From Synaphobranchus kaupii (taxonomy: Eukaryota; Chordata; Actinopteri; Anguilliformes; Synaphobranchidae), in the NCBI GenBank assembly GCA_029718625.1, contig CM056376.1, positions 116,574,263 to 116,638,262 of the forward strand: a stretch of DNA of 64,000 bases. The letters are read 5' to 3'. The translations under genes were made by a program, and so were the position numbers. Positions 46,801-61,156 of the stretch are shown piece by piece (within the stretch, counting starts at the first letter, position 1; each line of letters begins with the position of its first letter). The notes below the pieces were generated by a model. The model saw only the letters and a program-made list of their open reading frames with translations. It did not search any database and was not told the DNA's origin.

Positions 46801-48885
46801 CTTCAATGAAATTTAAATCATAAATTAACACACTACACTTCCAACCCACAGTTCAAGTCTAAGGAAATTCCAATTATAAGGAATATCTATACCGTTGATA
46901 TGCAGGCAGCATATGAAAAATACAACAGAGAAACATATGAACAAGAGATGTACAGTAAGCTACTATGAAGTCTCAGATCACGTTTGGTTTGGATAAGTCA
47001 AACTGTGTTACATAACAGATAGACGTTCAATACAATACAATAACATTTAGATTCACATTTAGGCAAGTGACTTGCATAAGTGCAGGCTGAAAGGTTTAGG
47101 CGATGAGCAACGATGATGCCAAGTCCTGTCATAACTGATAGAAGCAACTACAAAAACTACAACTTAAGGTTAAGTGTCATAGTACGTGCAGGAGTGATAT
47201 TGAGAGTCAAACAGAAAATGAAGAAAACTATTACAAACATACAGTAAAACTTCTGAGACGGATGATCACAAGTAGCTAAAATGGCTTAAAACTACAGAAT
47301 GTGAAACAAAACCAACCAAATCAGATGCACATTAACTAGCTAGCAATGATGATGTGCAATTTTATGAAATACATTCAGGAAAACAATGCCATTGGTTTGT
47401 TTTACTATAAATGAACTAATGATTTTACTACTATAAATGAACTACTAATTTTTCATATTAGCTTGCTGCTTGCATGTTTGTTTATTCGACATATGGAACA
47501 CCTCAGACCCATAACCAAACACACAATAACTCAGAACTGTCAGGCCAAGTTTGTTAAAAGTTTGAGGAGCTCTTGGATTTTTGGTACAAATCAAAGCAGT
47601 GATTAATCAATTGCAAAACAAAAACAGACCAGCCTACATATGGACAAATGGGGTAAGCACTTTGACTAAGCAACCTGATGCACCAAAGACAATTAGGAAC
47701 ATAAAAAAATGCAAAACATAAGAAACAACTAACACAAATCTGGAATGCTGTTCATATTTACTGTGCAAATTAGATTCAATTTTTAAATTTAAAATATATT
47801 TTTTAATGTAAACATAATATTCATTAACATAGGTTGAAATACAGTCAAGTACTGACCCAGATGTTGGCAAATCTGACTGAAGAGAGGAGTTAAGTATAAG
47901 AAGGCAGAAATGGAACCATCACTACAAATCAATAATGCTGTAAAGCCTCTACAAACAGGCAAATGTGTGGTGTTAAGTGTGTTTTTGTGTAGACTGATGC
48001 TGCTTTAGAAATAACTAAAACAACCAAAAATATCTGGAAAAAGTATTATCTAAGAACCATAAATTCATCCTAATTGTGTATCTAATATTCACTATTAATT
48101 TAGTAAATTTACTAATTAACACATTAACACGTTTTAACTTCTTTATTTATCATATGTTTTATGAAAATTGGTATTTTTAACAGGTATTTTTAACTGGAAT
48201 TTTAATATAAATGTATTCATTTACAGAAGATATTCATTGTGTATGTTGAAATCCCTACGATAAATAAAATATATTATATATGTAATAAGACCGGATATAT
48301 TGGAATGTATTGTGTTTTCATCAGTTTCAAAAAGGTTTGCAATTTGTCATTTCAGTAATAACTGCAGTAATTTCCTAAGTTATAATACACACAAACAGTT
48401 TTGTATGGGTATCAAGAAATACTGTGAAATGTGTGCTAAAGTAGCTAAATTAATGCACAAAACTGTATCGATACATACACAATATTTTCAACAATGCATA
48501 TACTCTCTAGCCCAGGTGATTGATAGTATCCTTTTTAAAATATATAATTTTATAATATAGAAACGTTATTTCCCTCCAAGATCGTAACCGCCATCAAGGT
48601 CAATTATTAAGATTTACTACACAAACCTGTGTATACCATCTATATGCTTGAATGCATGTATATGTAAATGTATTTACAGTTTTATTATACCACTATTCAC
48701 GCGGTAGTTAAGTTATGATCTCTTAAACTAGTTTTATATATAAAAAGTTAAAATGTTTAGTTGAAGAAAAGCAACGGACCAGCTGTGATACAATTGTGCG
48801 CTGGCACGAGATTTCTTATATGAGCGCGCTTTAAGACTTCTCCTACGTAGTGTACATTCCTGTGCCTTGTCCTGAACCACATCCG
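43869..48885. other. Non-coding upstream flank; possible regulatory patches
   Basis: No gene or recognisable transposon. Patches of balanced composition with TAAT-type words stand out at 45480-45640, 46050-46220 (TTCTAATTATGATTC, CATTAATTTAATAATCAAGG, CCTTAATTAAGCTCATTACC) and 46620-46780. They may be conserved enhancers of the homeobox gene 4-6 kb to the right. The assignment rests only on texture and position. Confidence 0.3.
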
Positions 48886-48887
48886 CG

Positions 48888-48889
<2 letters not shown>

Positions 48890-48952
<63 letters not shown>

Positions 48953-49010
48953 GTGTGTGTGTGTGTGCGTGTGTGCGCGCGTGCGTACGTGCGTGTGTGT
49001 TTCTTTTCAA
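48890..49010. repeat. (GT)n/(GC)-containing microsatellite
   Basis: A GT run of about 50 bp continues as GTGTGC and GCGCGTGCGTACGTGCGT. It is strictly alternating purine/pyrimidine over about 100 bp and so a candidate Z-DNA former. Confidence 0.95.
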
Positions 49011-49294
49011 TGTGTTGTAATGTGTTGTAGGGCATTTACCGTTTTATTTTCAAGGAAACTCAGGTCCTTTGGTATCGATGCCGAATTCAAAACAGTTTTA
49101 ACGTTGATCTGCTCAAATTTGGCTCACTTTTATCGAAAATTAGGTGGGTATTGGGTTGCTATTTATCATGGATGATTAAGGCGGGAGTGACGTGCTACTG
49201 ATGGCAGCTGACGGGAAGTGAGGGACACACAAATTTAGTGACGCTGACAGGAGCGCGACGATTGCACTGAGGAGCTGAGGAGAAAGGGGTTTTG

Positions 49295-49317
49295 AACAAT
49301 ATCATTTACATGCAAAT
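49295..49317 (+). promoter_or_regulatory. Candidate SOX + octamer site pair
   Basis: AACAAT (49295-49300) is followed nine bases later by a perfect octamer ATGCAAAT (49310-49317), about 2.6 kb upstream of the homeobox start codon. The surrounding 49185-49330 also has TGACGT and CAGCTG words. SOX and POU factors are plausible regulators of a gene expressed in neural progenitors. This is sequence-word evidence only. Confidence 0.3.
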
Positions 49318-50990
49318 TACCACACTTTGCGAAAATGAATTGGGATATAGGACAACGGGTTTAGAGCCAACAAGGAGGGCCTAATTACGGCTCCCCAACT
49401 GCTGACCATCTAGACCTGCGGAGAGAGTGTTATGCATTAATACTGTGTTCATTGCTTAAATAATTTCGGTAAAGGATTAAAGATATCACAGTAGGGAATA
49501 TAAATGAAAGTCTATATTTTATTTGTTTTCGTGATTGTCTGTGAGTGCATTTATTTTGGAAAGGGTACGTGAACAGAAGTTTGAAATGAGATCGCGTCAG
49601 GGCTTTTTAGGGGAACGGTAGCTGGCAGTCATACTGTCTAAACTGAAGAATTGTCCTGTGTGTAGCAGTGTGTGTGCTTCTTAATAGACGCGATATTAAG
49701 ATATTCTTTAAAGTAAAAGCGACTCACAAAGTGGTCGGCTATAGATTAAAGAAGATATTACGTGTCAGAACTGATATAGTACTCTGAGTGATCAAGAGCG
49801 GCAGGAGATAACCAGAGGTGGCAGCGGAGTCAGAGCGCGAGCAAATGAGCGCATTACCGCCAATCAGTTGTGGTTAAGACCATTGAAACATTTTTATAAA
49901 AATGTTCTTACATAATCTAACCTAGTTTCATGATAACATTAGGCTATTATTATTATTATTATTGTTGTTGTTTTCGTATTTTATCATACCTCGTAACTGT
50001 AAATTAAATTCTACGATCCTATATCTAACTCTCAAGAATATGGTCCTGATAATTTATACACTAACTCAAAGCTTCTTTAATCATATGAAGTCCGAATGAT
50101 AATACACATGTTAACTTTTTTCACTAAAATACTATACCCTCAGTTGGGTATGGGCTACCATGTTAACGTGTTATGCTTATAGGTAATCATGCGTATTATG
50201 TGTTTTAATCTTGAATGTCTTGAGTTTTTTATTTAAAACACGGGTTTAATCATATATATCATACAGTGAAAAATATAAAATAATGCCAAAGAAAGACCAT
50301 TAAAGTCATTCTGACTAAAGATACTGAAAGGACCTGATTAAAATCTAATAGCTATTACATTACAGATCGGTCGCAGCGGCTGCCTCTCTTGAAATCTCAA
50401 TGTGCGAGCTGTGTCCCAACTCCCATGGGCTCCGCCCCCCTGATGGGCTAATCATGTTCGCCCCTACCAAAATTACAGCTGATTGTTTTACCCATTATTT
50501 TCTCCAACTTTTAATTTCTGCTTTCCAAAGGATCATTGCCCGCGGTAATTACAAAAGACCCGTCCTTGTATGTGTCACCAGCCTTCTAGAAAAGGAAAAT
50601 AATCAAATTTTGTGAGACTTTGCTTCCCATTTTTACTTTTTAAAGGGAAATTGATTACGAGTGCTCATTTGTAATATTCAGGGTCGAATATGAAAATATT
50701 AACATAGTAGGGGGAAAAAATATACAAGTTGGGCATGAAATTAAATTCCAATTGTAGGTCTATTTGTTTTCAAGCTGAATAATGACATCCTAATTTATAA
50801 ATCAATACTTCACCGAAAGCGGTATCACTACCTTTATTCAGTGAATAATTGAGATTTTTGGAGTGACTAGTGACTCGTGACTAGTATTTAAGATTACTCC
50901 TATCTTTTTTTTTACGGTATATTAAATAGACTATTTTCACGTCTAAAGTATAAAACTAACAACATTTATGGCGATTGCATGATGAATGTT
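49318..50990. other. Non-coding upstream region of the homeobox gene
   Basis: Mostly AT-rich and non-repetitive. A GC-balanced patch at 50385-50570 (GGGCTAATCATGTTCG, AAAATTACAGCTGATTGTTT, CCGCGGTAATTACAAAAG) is another enhancer-like candidate. Confidence 0.3.
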
Positions 50991-50992
50991 AT

Positions 50993-51024
50993 AACGACGA
51001 CGACGATAATAATAATAATAATAA

Positions 51025-51055
<31 letters not shown>

Positions 51056-51123
51056 AAGAAGAAGAAGAAGAAGAAGAAGAAGAAGAAGAAGAAGAAGAAG
51101 AAGAAGAAGAAGAAGAAGAAGAA
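50993..51123. repeat. Compound trinucleotide tract (ACG)n-(AAT)n-(AAG)n
   Basis: Short ACG and AAT runs lead into an uninterrupted (AAG) run at 51026-51123, about 32 units of pure purine on the + strand. It lies about 0.8 kb upstream of the homeobox start codon. GAA/TTC tracts of this length can form triplex DNA and are unstable. Confidence 0.95.
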
Positions 51124-51520
51124 TACGATCAAGATGCTGATTTTTGTCTTTAATGTTGATATTAGCTATGTGTTGTACAAATACAATAAATGGATCGCGG
51201 AAGGCTGACTTGTACGGAGCGCTGAAAGATTGTAAAAAGCTCGTGCAAGGTTTTAGCGATGCGTCACGATCGTGTAATTATTTAAAGAGACTATCAACAT
51301 TATCACAACCCCACCCCCTCTTGACCCTGGTCCAAAAACGACAGAGGGGGAAAAATAAGCCTATTTAGATGCTTTCCAGTCGAGTGGAGTTGCGCTGAAA
51401 CAGAGCTGACAGCCAAGTATATCATAAGCTACATCATTCCTCACTTTCCGTTCGCCTCTGCTCCCTCTCCCGCTCACGGACGGAGATTACAGGCCATTAG
51501 AGGCACGGGATTAATTTGTA

Positions 51521-51610
51521 GCCAATTACAATCCACAGTTGAATATGAATGCATAAATAAGGTACAGCCTGTGTGTGTGTGTGCGCGCGCGCGTCGGCAA
51601 GGGGAGGGTG
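51521..51610 (+). promoter_or_regulatory. Candidate core promoter of the nkx1.2-like gene
   Basis: A CCAAT word (GCCAATTACAATCC, 51521 on) lies about 30 bp before a TATA-like CATAAATAAGG (51552-51562). These are followed by a GT/GC run (51571-51593) and a GC-richer leader that reaches the ATG at 51941, implying a 5' leader of roughly 350 bp. No transcription start can be fixed from sequence alone. Confidence 0.35.
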
Positions 51611-51940
51611 GGAGGGGGGCAGGGAGTGACATAAACGTGGAGGGTCCTGTGGGGATGGTTAAAAACCAAAAAAGGAGTGGAGCAGGGGAGATCAACATCC
51701 GACAGTGGACCATCACCTCCTGTCTTTGCTGTGGAAAGCTGTAGCTAGAACGCGGCTGCTTCGATTGGACTCTGCGACGCACTGAAGCGTTGTACAAGTA
51801 TTGCGCCAAGTAATATTTTTAATAACTGCGCACGCAGTCATGTCTCTCTTTTTGTAAAACGCTCATTCGGTACTTCGCGTATTTAAACAAGTGATAGTGC
51901 AGCTGAAAAGAGGCATTGCTCTAGATCCTGGTGGGGAGCC

Positions 51941-52373
51941 ATGAATAAGGTTCAGGTGGGTGACGTCTCCATTGTTCCGCCTGCGCCCGGTGTGGCAGCC
52001 CAGACAGCGGTAGTCGTGATGGCAGTCCCGGAGAGCATGGACACTCATGGGGAGAAGCGGCTCTCGGCTAACGAGCTGTCGGTCTTCTCCTGTCCGGGGG
52101 GCAGAGACCGGCTTCCGGGGGACAGTCGAGACAACTCTCCCAGACAAGAGCCGGCTGTGGCCGCCCCACCGACTGTTCATCGGACCACATCTTTTTCAGT
52201 TCTGGACATTTTGGACCCAAACAAATTTACCAGTAAAAAACATCCGAACAGGACTGGAAGCGATTACTCCATCGGGGCAGAGAATAGAGGGGGTGAAGAC
52301 TCAAATCTGGCGTTGGATCAGAAAAATTATTCAGAAGAATATGACACTTGTAAAAAATCTTCAGGATTACTAA
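51941..52373 (+). CDS. nkx1.2-like: NK1-class homeobox transcription factor, exon 1 of 2
   Basis: Encodes residues 1-144 and the first base of codon 145 of a 382-residue nuclear DNA-binding protein. ATG at 51941 is the first in-frame start with suitable context (GAGCCATGA); Met27 is an alternative. Residues 83-96 (TSFSVLDILDPNKF) are the engrailed-homology-like TN repressor motif of NK proteins, which recruits Groucho/TLE corepressors in relatives. The rest is low-complexity, Pro/Ser-rich linker. The exon ends at a strong donor, CTAA|GTAAGTA; without splicing the frame runs on into AT-rich non-coding sequence. Splicing after one base of a codon matches the phase needed by exon 2. NK1 proteins (NKX1-1/NKX1-2, Sax) act in posterior neural and axial progenitor patterning. 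Whether this is the nkx1.1 or an nkx1.2 paralogue cannot be settled without alignment and synteny. Confidence 0.9.
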
Positions 52374-53188
52374 GTAAGTATGTAGCCTACTCAATTAAAC
52401 GTGATGTATTCCGGATATATATATACATACACCAACATATAGCTAACTATATATAGGATACGTGCTTTTGATTTGGCGGCTTAAACTTGCATGTTTATCA
52501 GTCAGGAAATAGGCTACGCTTCAATTTAAGATATGAGCGGTGAGTTCGAACTGATGTTGAGAATGGAACAGCTGTTCCCAGTAGCCTGCTGTGAAAGGTG
52601 CAGCTTTCGGTCATTGTTTGTGAACAGAAGTGATGCACGAGCTAAAAGTTTGGGTATTAAACATCAAAATTAAAATTCAGATAGATATGATCGATCTCTG
52701 TAACTTTTTCGAACCTTCGACTTTCTCATAATTTACAGAATATAGTGTAGGACTGTCCGAGGAAACTTCCCATGTGATATTTTGTTATTAAGCTTACCGT
52801 TCAATCACAGGATTTTAGACGGGTGAGAAACACCTTCTTTCTTATTATCACAAACATGAGAGTCTTGTTAATTGATTCAGGAAATCCACGAGCGCTATGC
52901 TTAAACTGTCCAAGCAGGTTTAAATAAAAGCCCATTTGAACACCTGTACAATAGGCCTAAAATAGCCCACAAGCCTTACAAATGTACAATGAACGTATAA
53001 CTGAAATGCATTAACTACCCGACTGTTGTAAACCTCTGATGAAATTACATCATTTATAAAAGTAGAAACAAAATAAACTAAGTGCAAAAATATATATCAA
53101 TAACTGTACAACGCGTATGACTTTACCCCTAAGCGTACAGGCATTATTTTTATCAGAGAAAAATAACACCATACATGCAAGAAGGAAA

Positions 53189-53202
53189 GTAATAATAATA
53201 AC

Positions 53203-53236
<34 letters not shown>
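53189..53236. repeat. (AAT)n microsatellite in intron
   Basis: About 16 AAT units with one interruption (AATAACAATAAT). Confidence 0.9.
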
Positions 53237-55062
53237 GAACTCTTACAGATTTCTGGTAGAATTTGATGCTCTAAACGCTTTGCTGTAAACTGAATGGACA
53301 CTTGGAACTTTGAAAAGAATCGTTTGATCAAAAGGCTTGTTTTCAAGTAGGCTATGGGTGATATATTCAACATTTATCACGTATCAACCATGAAATTAGT
53401 CACAATTACAGTTATATATTTTTCCTCAATCCTCATTTTGAGTAATAAAGCTTTAGTCTCATTCGAATTACTGCAACACTACCATTATAAGGCCTGTAGT
53501 GCATAGTTCCGAAGCTCGTGAACAGCTGCGTGCATATAGCTGTTATGCAAATGATGCAGTTTTCTTCCTCTTTGCCCCTCTTTTTCTGGACGAAACAGAC
53601 TAATTGTGACAAAATGCCGGTTATCTCCAGAAAAAACAATTAAATTCCTTCGATTACATTTAAGGTAAAATGTGCTTAGCAGCGTTAAAGAGGCAGAATA
53701 ATGGCTGAAATCGCCCCAGAGTGGCATGTAGGACGGCCTGGTCGATATCCTATTATCGAATTGTGCGTATCTCTTTCAGGCAGCTTGCAAACTCCCGTCC
53801 AACATCTAAATTATAGGGTCAAAATTCGGATAATTACTCGATTAAAACCTATTATACTTATTAAGGGACGCCATTGATCGCGTCTTGCTCGCAACCTAAA
53901 GAAGCAGCAGATTGCTTTTTCCTCGCTGGAAATATACCCAAAGGTACTCTTCTTTACAGACCTATCCACAGCTTCCAAAACGGGAAGTAATTTCGTCTGC
54001 ATAACGTTTGACAGCCACAAAATGACGTAAACCTACACGTTAAGTTCTCTATCTGATATAAAGATTAAAGCCCTGCGCAGAGATTACGCATTTATCTGTT
54101 TATTTCCATGGTTCCCAGTGTTAAAATCAATTGGGAAAGGTATAGAAAAGTGGGAAATCGTTAAATATGTCAATGTTTAATAGATTTCTTTTTAAATTAA
54201 AGTATTGATTCGCAAAGTTTTGCTTATACATCCAAAATAAACAAACCTGTTCATGCGCATTAAGGAGTCAAATGTAGGCTATGCGTTGTTAAATTAAACC
54301 TTTTGTGTGTTGGTATGGGAATGCCAATCGAATGTTTTTTTCGAAACGTTTCTTTGCTACAAAAACATTTGTTTGGAAAGTTGACCCTGTCTCCGAGGCC
54401 TTGAAAAAGACATCTCTCAAAGTTTTATGAACTGTGAAAACACAAGGTTACTGTTACCTAGCAGAACATATAAAACGCGAATGTAATTAAATGTTTGAAT
54501 GAACTCATTTTTCGCACTTGAAATAGCATTCATATCGATGAAAATAGTTGGACTAAAATGAACACCGTTACCATAAAGCGGTTGTGATATTCAGATCGAT
54601 TTCCCGGAATGTTTTTGTAGATAAAAGAAATAGAAAATCTAAAAGAAAAAGAAATCTATTAAACAAATGAAGTTTGTAAATGAAACATATGTAATGGTTA
54701 TCAACAGAAAGGTTGTAAGATTCGTGGTATTTTTGGAGGAAAGCCTATTGCCTATAGGTTTGATTTGTGAGGATCCAAAATGATTGCTACTGGCTGCGCA
54801 ATATCGTTTTCAGCTTGCTATACCACAGGTCATGGAAGAATGAAAGCTGCCCGTATCCCGATCAGAATAGCACTGTGGAATAAAATATGTAAATAGGTTA
54901 ATGCTATTTTCTTCGAAGAAGAAGCAAATGTCATGTTTTTTGTTTACAAAAGTTAAATTTTAAACTGATATGAAAGTTTAAATGTGAAATAGTAAATCTC
55001 AAAGTAGCCTATTGAAAATGCGTTATTAAAACAAACTGCAACAACAAACAAATTATAGGCCC

Positions 55063-55170
55063 CACAGCAAAATTCTTGGTGGACATTTGAGACCGCGGTC
55101 TCATATAAACACCCTATGGTGTTAAATGCACACCAACAGTGTTAGATTTACACCAACATTTTTGCTGTGT
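55063..55170. mobile_element. Small MITE in the intron, ~260 bp from the acceptor
   Basis: The left end CACAGCAAAATTCTTGGTG is mirrored by the right end CACCAACATTTTTGCTGTGT. Inside are GGTGTTAAATGCACACCAAC-type words. Short elements of this kind are frequent in fish introns. Confidence 0.6.
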
Positions 55171-55407
55171 AGTTCTCCCAAATCTTGTGTGTATTTACGC
55201 CTTTTCTTCACTAGCTGCGTGCAAAGGCAATACATACAGATAAACATCTGGAGGGAAAAGTTTTTCAGGAATTTTGGCGCTGTTTCATGCGTTAGTTTTT
55301 TTTTTTTTCAAAATAGGCTGTTACTAACTATATAAAATGTTCTCCAATATCATCCGTTGTTTTTCCAGAAAAAGTCGCATTGTCTTTTGCAAGGCATAGT
55401 GAAATAA

Positions 55408-56148
<741 letters not shown>

Positions 56149-56229
56149 AGACTGCTGGAAATACGTGTGTTTTATACCAAACTAGCGTTTCCAAGTGTTT
56201 CCATAAGGTTTGTAAAGTATATCAATTTT

Positions 56230-56317
56230 AATAAATACAGTGACTTGAAAGAACACACAATGTCACTCCACATATAACGTTTTGGATCTTTATTCAACCT
56301 CTATTGGAGAAAATAAA
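56230..56317 (+). terminator. Polyadenylation signals of the nkx1.2-like gene
   Basis: AATAAA occurs at 56230-56235 and 56312-56317, about 80 and 165 bases after the stop. The cleavage site is not determinable. Further AATAAA words downstream (for example near 57047) leave room for a longer 3' UTR. Confidence 0.5.
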
Positions 56318-56329
56318 AAAGACCCTCAA

Positions 56330-59280
56330 CTTTAAAGACTTCTATGTGCATCTAATGCTTAAGGTGGGCACACTGTTTTGTGTTGTGTCTTCCCTCGGAA
56401 ATGTTTAGTTCTGTTTTGTTGTGTCTTTTTACGGACATAATAGGCTACGTGCTAATTACAAAGTAATTCTTCCATATATGGAGAATGTTTTTGATATTTA
56501 ATTTTGTTAAAATGTGTTTTTGTCTCTGGGCCACGTAGACCTGTGTATATTTAAATGGTGACAAATATGTACGCGATCAATCTCATACACTGAATGCAAA
56601 TTTCAAAATTAATAGATAATTATAATGGTTACATACGCTGAGTACGTCACCGAATCATGTCATTTAGAAAAAAAGTTTTCTATCATTTCTTCTCTGGAAT
56701 GGCTTGTAATACTTATAAGTATGTTTAATTAGAATGTAAAAGGTTGTCCGACAAAACGTAAAACTGTTTTATTATAGGCCTAGGTCTAGGCTGCTCGGTT
56801 TATTTTCTGAGTAGCATTACTTTACCCTGGTTATTCGGCCAGATACTTTCCTTTGAATTGTTTCCAAAAGGGTAAGCCTGTGTGAATTCAAGCGAAATGT
56901 TAATAAATAAACAGTAGGCTAAGTAAGTATGCTTGGTTTTTATTTGGCGACCCAGAAGTCTGTACACCCAAGACAAGGCGTTCATTAATGCAATGTATTT
57001 TTCATATTATTATGATGATCATTTTTGAAATAATTTATTGTAAGTTAAATAAAGGTGATGCTTTTTTGAAATTGATACGAGAGCGCTCATTAAAAGAAGG
57101 GACGCAAAATCAATAAATCTTTTAAAATGTTGTCAGTAAATCGTTTATAATTCTTCTCCAATCTAAACGTAGCTGACTTTTCCCATTTTCACGAGCCAGA
57201 CCGATTATTGTCTATTTTAATGCAAATATAGAACACTCCAAAACACATATAGCCTATATGATTGCCGTTTTGCATATACGTTTTTAAACGTTTGCTGGAG
57301 TTTACCTTGTGTCTAATTGGTCTCTAAACTTTTAATTGCAGTTCCAAAGTTCCTACAAATAAAAAAGAGCGGGTACAGGGCATGCGTAGCTGGCATACTA
57401 CAGGGAGTTGTATTCAAACATTTGACAATTTGAAGGAAAAAATAGAATGGGCCATTTAAACAGGTAGGCCTACTATTATAGGTGATAATCACTTTTGTAA
57501 ATATGATGGACGAATAAGCTCTTTCCCAGTATTCGCCCGAAAAAAAAACTTGTTCAACACAAGCTATTGCCAACCGAGTTGCAGATCAGGTATGCTACAT
57601 GAGAGTCTCTATTTCTGCATTGGAATTTGACGTGGTTTGTCATTCTGACTGCGTGTGTTTACCAAACTTTAGTCCGTCTCACCGCGATGTGGTGTGTGCT
57701 GCAGTTAAATATCTATGAGACGTGACAACATGGACTCGTTCTAATCATCTTCATTTCGATTCCCTCGGTAAATGAGCACTTTTGACATCCCAATAGCGAA
57801 TGGCATTTGAAGCATGTTGATGTTATCATTTTTAGCAGAGAAATGGCATATTTTCCCAGGGACTGATGCCACGAAATGTAAATAGACAAAGGACGTATTA
57901 CGCGGAAAAGGATTCCAATAAGCTATGCGTGTATGCATGCGCTGTCATTGTTTTTGAGTGACGCTAGGGGGAGATGTTTTGAACAGACAATAGTTGGAGG
58001 CTTAGCGAACCGATTTTAAAACTATATTACCTAGTTACAGTTAGCCTACACAATTCACAGAGCGCTTTAGCTATAACCAACGCACAAGTAGGCTAAAGCG
58101 TTAGATTTGAAATAGTAAAATAGCCTAAATAGAAATTGTAAAAATTTATATTGAAATAGCCTATAGTTCATTTTTTATCGCGAAGGCTAGCCTATAAAAT
58201 AGGGTTATATAATCTGTAATCTTACTATGGGACTTTGTAATGTTAAATAAGAACTTTCACTAAGTTTCGTTTTCTTTCATTAGGTCTATACTTGCACACC
58301 ATTAGGCTATGAGTTCGGCGGACACGAATCAACAAGAAGTAAGTTCTGTTGCCTAAGACTCGCTAAAATAAATTAGGCCTAGCCTACTCTTTAGTTAAGG
58401 GATTGTCAATAATTGCAATATTCAATCAACATTTTTATTTTACACACAGTTAAATTAGCCCACATTTTACTCTAGGCTATGTTTAGTTAGGTTAACTGTT
58501 GTAGGCCTATTCACGTGTCATAGATTTGACAATCAGGTTTGACCCGCAATTTGAAAAATATTCATAGCAGACTATTCTCCTGAATAGTCCCAGCAATGCG
58601 TAGGCTACCCACAGTTCACGGGATTAGAAGTTTTGGTAGGCTACAGTAGGGCTATATGCTTTTATAGGCCTATTTTCCTTTATGGGGCTGGCATTCACTG
58701 TTCAGCTATTATTAGCGAGCAGTGTAAATCTTATTAGACAATTTCCTTTGTATTGCATTTAGTAAACATCACTATAGGCTCAAGTGCAGAGAAATTTAAT
58801 TTCCCGAGTCCTACAATTGCGGTACAAAAAGTGTATAGGCTAACATCAGACATCGATACTCTGCCTAAGTTTAATATAAACGTCCATGCGTTTCTTATCC
58901 GCCACGAATAATAGCCTAGTTTATGTGTGAATCATGCAAATCAATTTATTTATCTTTATTCTTACTGTTAATCTGTCAGGACCATAAGCATATGCGTACG
59001 CGATATTTTCGCTCATTTGTAGGGCATGGTTTTGGGATTTATTTTAAATAGGCCTACATGTGATGAACAAATTGTTTCAGACAAATAGCCCCTTACTGAT
59101 AGGCTACTTAATGAATTAATGAACAGAGAGGTTTTCATCCACGTTGTATTATTTAATTACAATCGTAGCTCTTTCATCTTTAGAGAAAATACCATAACAT
59201 GAGCCTATTATAGCAGCAGCCTATTATAATTAGAAAATTGAGATCTTGTAAACTCCTGAGGAGGGTTTTTTTATTTTATT
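56330..59280. other. Non-coding; rich in TAGGCTA/TAGGCCTA words
   Basis: AT-rich intergenic sequence with no supported exon or transposon. From about 58020 to 59450 the words TAGCCTA, TAGGCTA and TAGGCCTA recur dozens of times in both orientations without forming a tandem array. Confidence 0.4.
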
Positions 59281-59295
59281 TTTTAAGTTGCGTAA

Positions 59296-61154
<1,859 letters not shown>

Positions 61155-61156
61155 TA

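Noticed and set aside
50975..51208. Poly-lysine open frame
   Set aside because: Translation of the AAG microsatellite.
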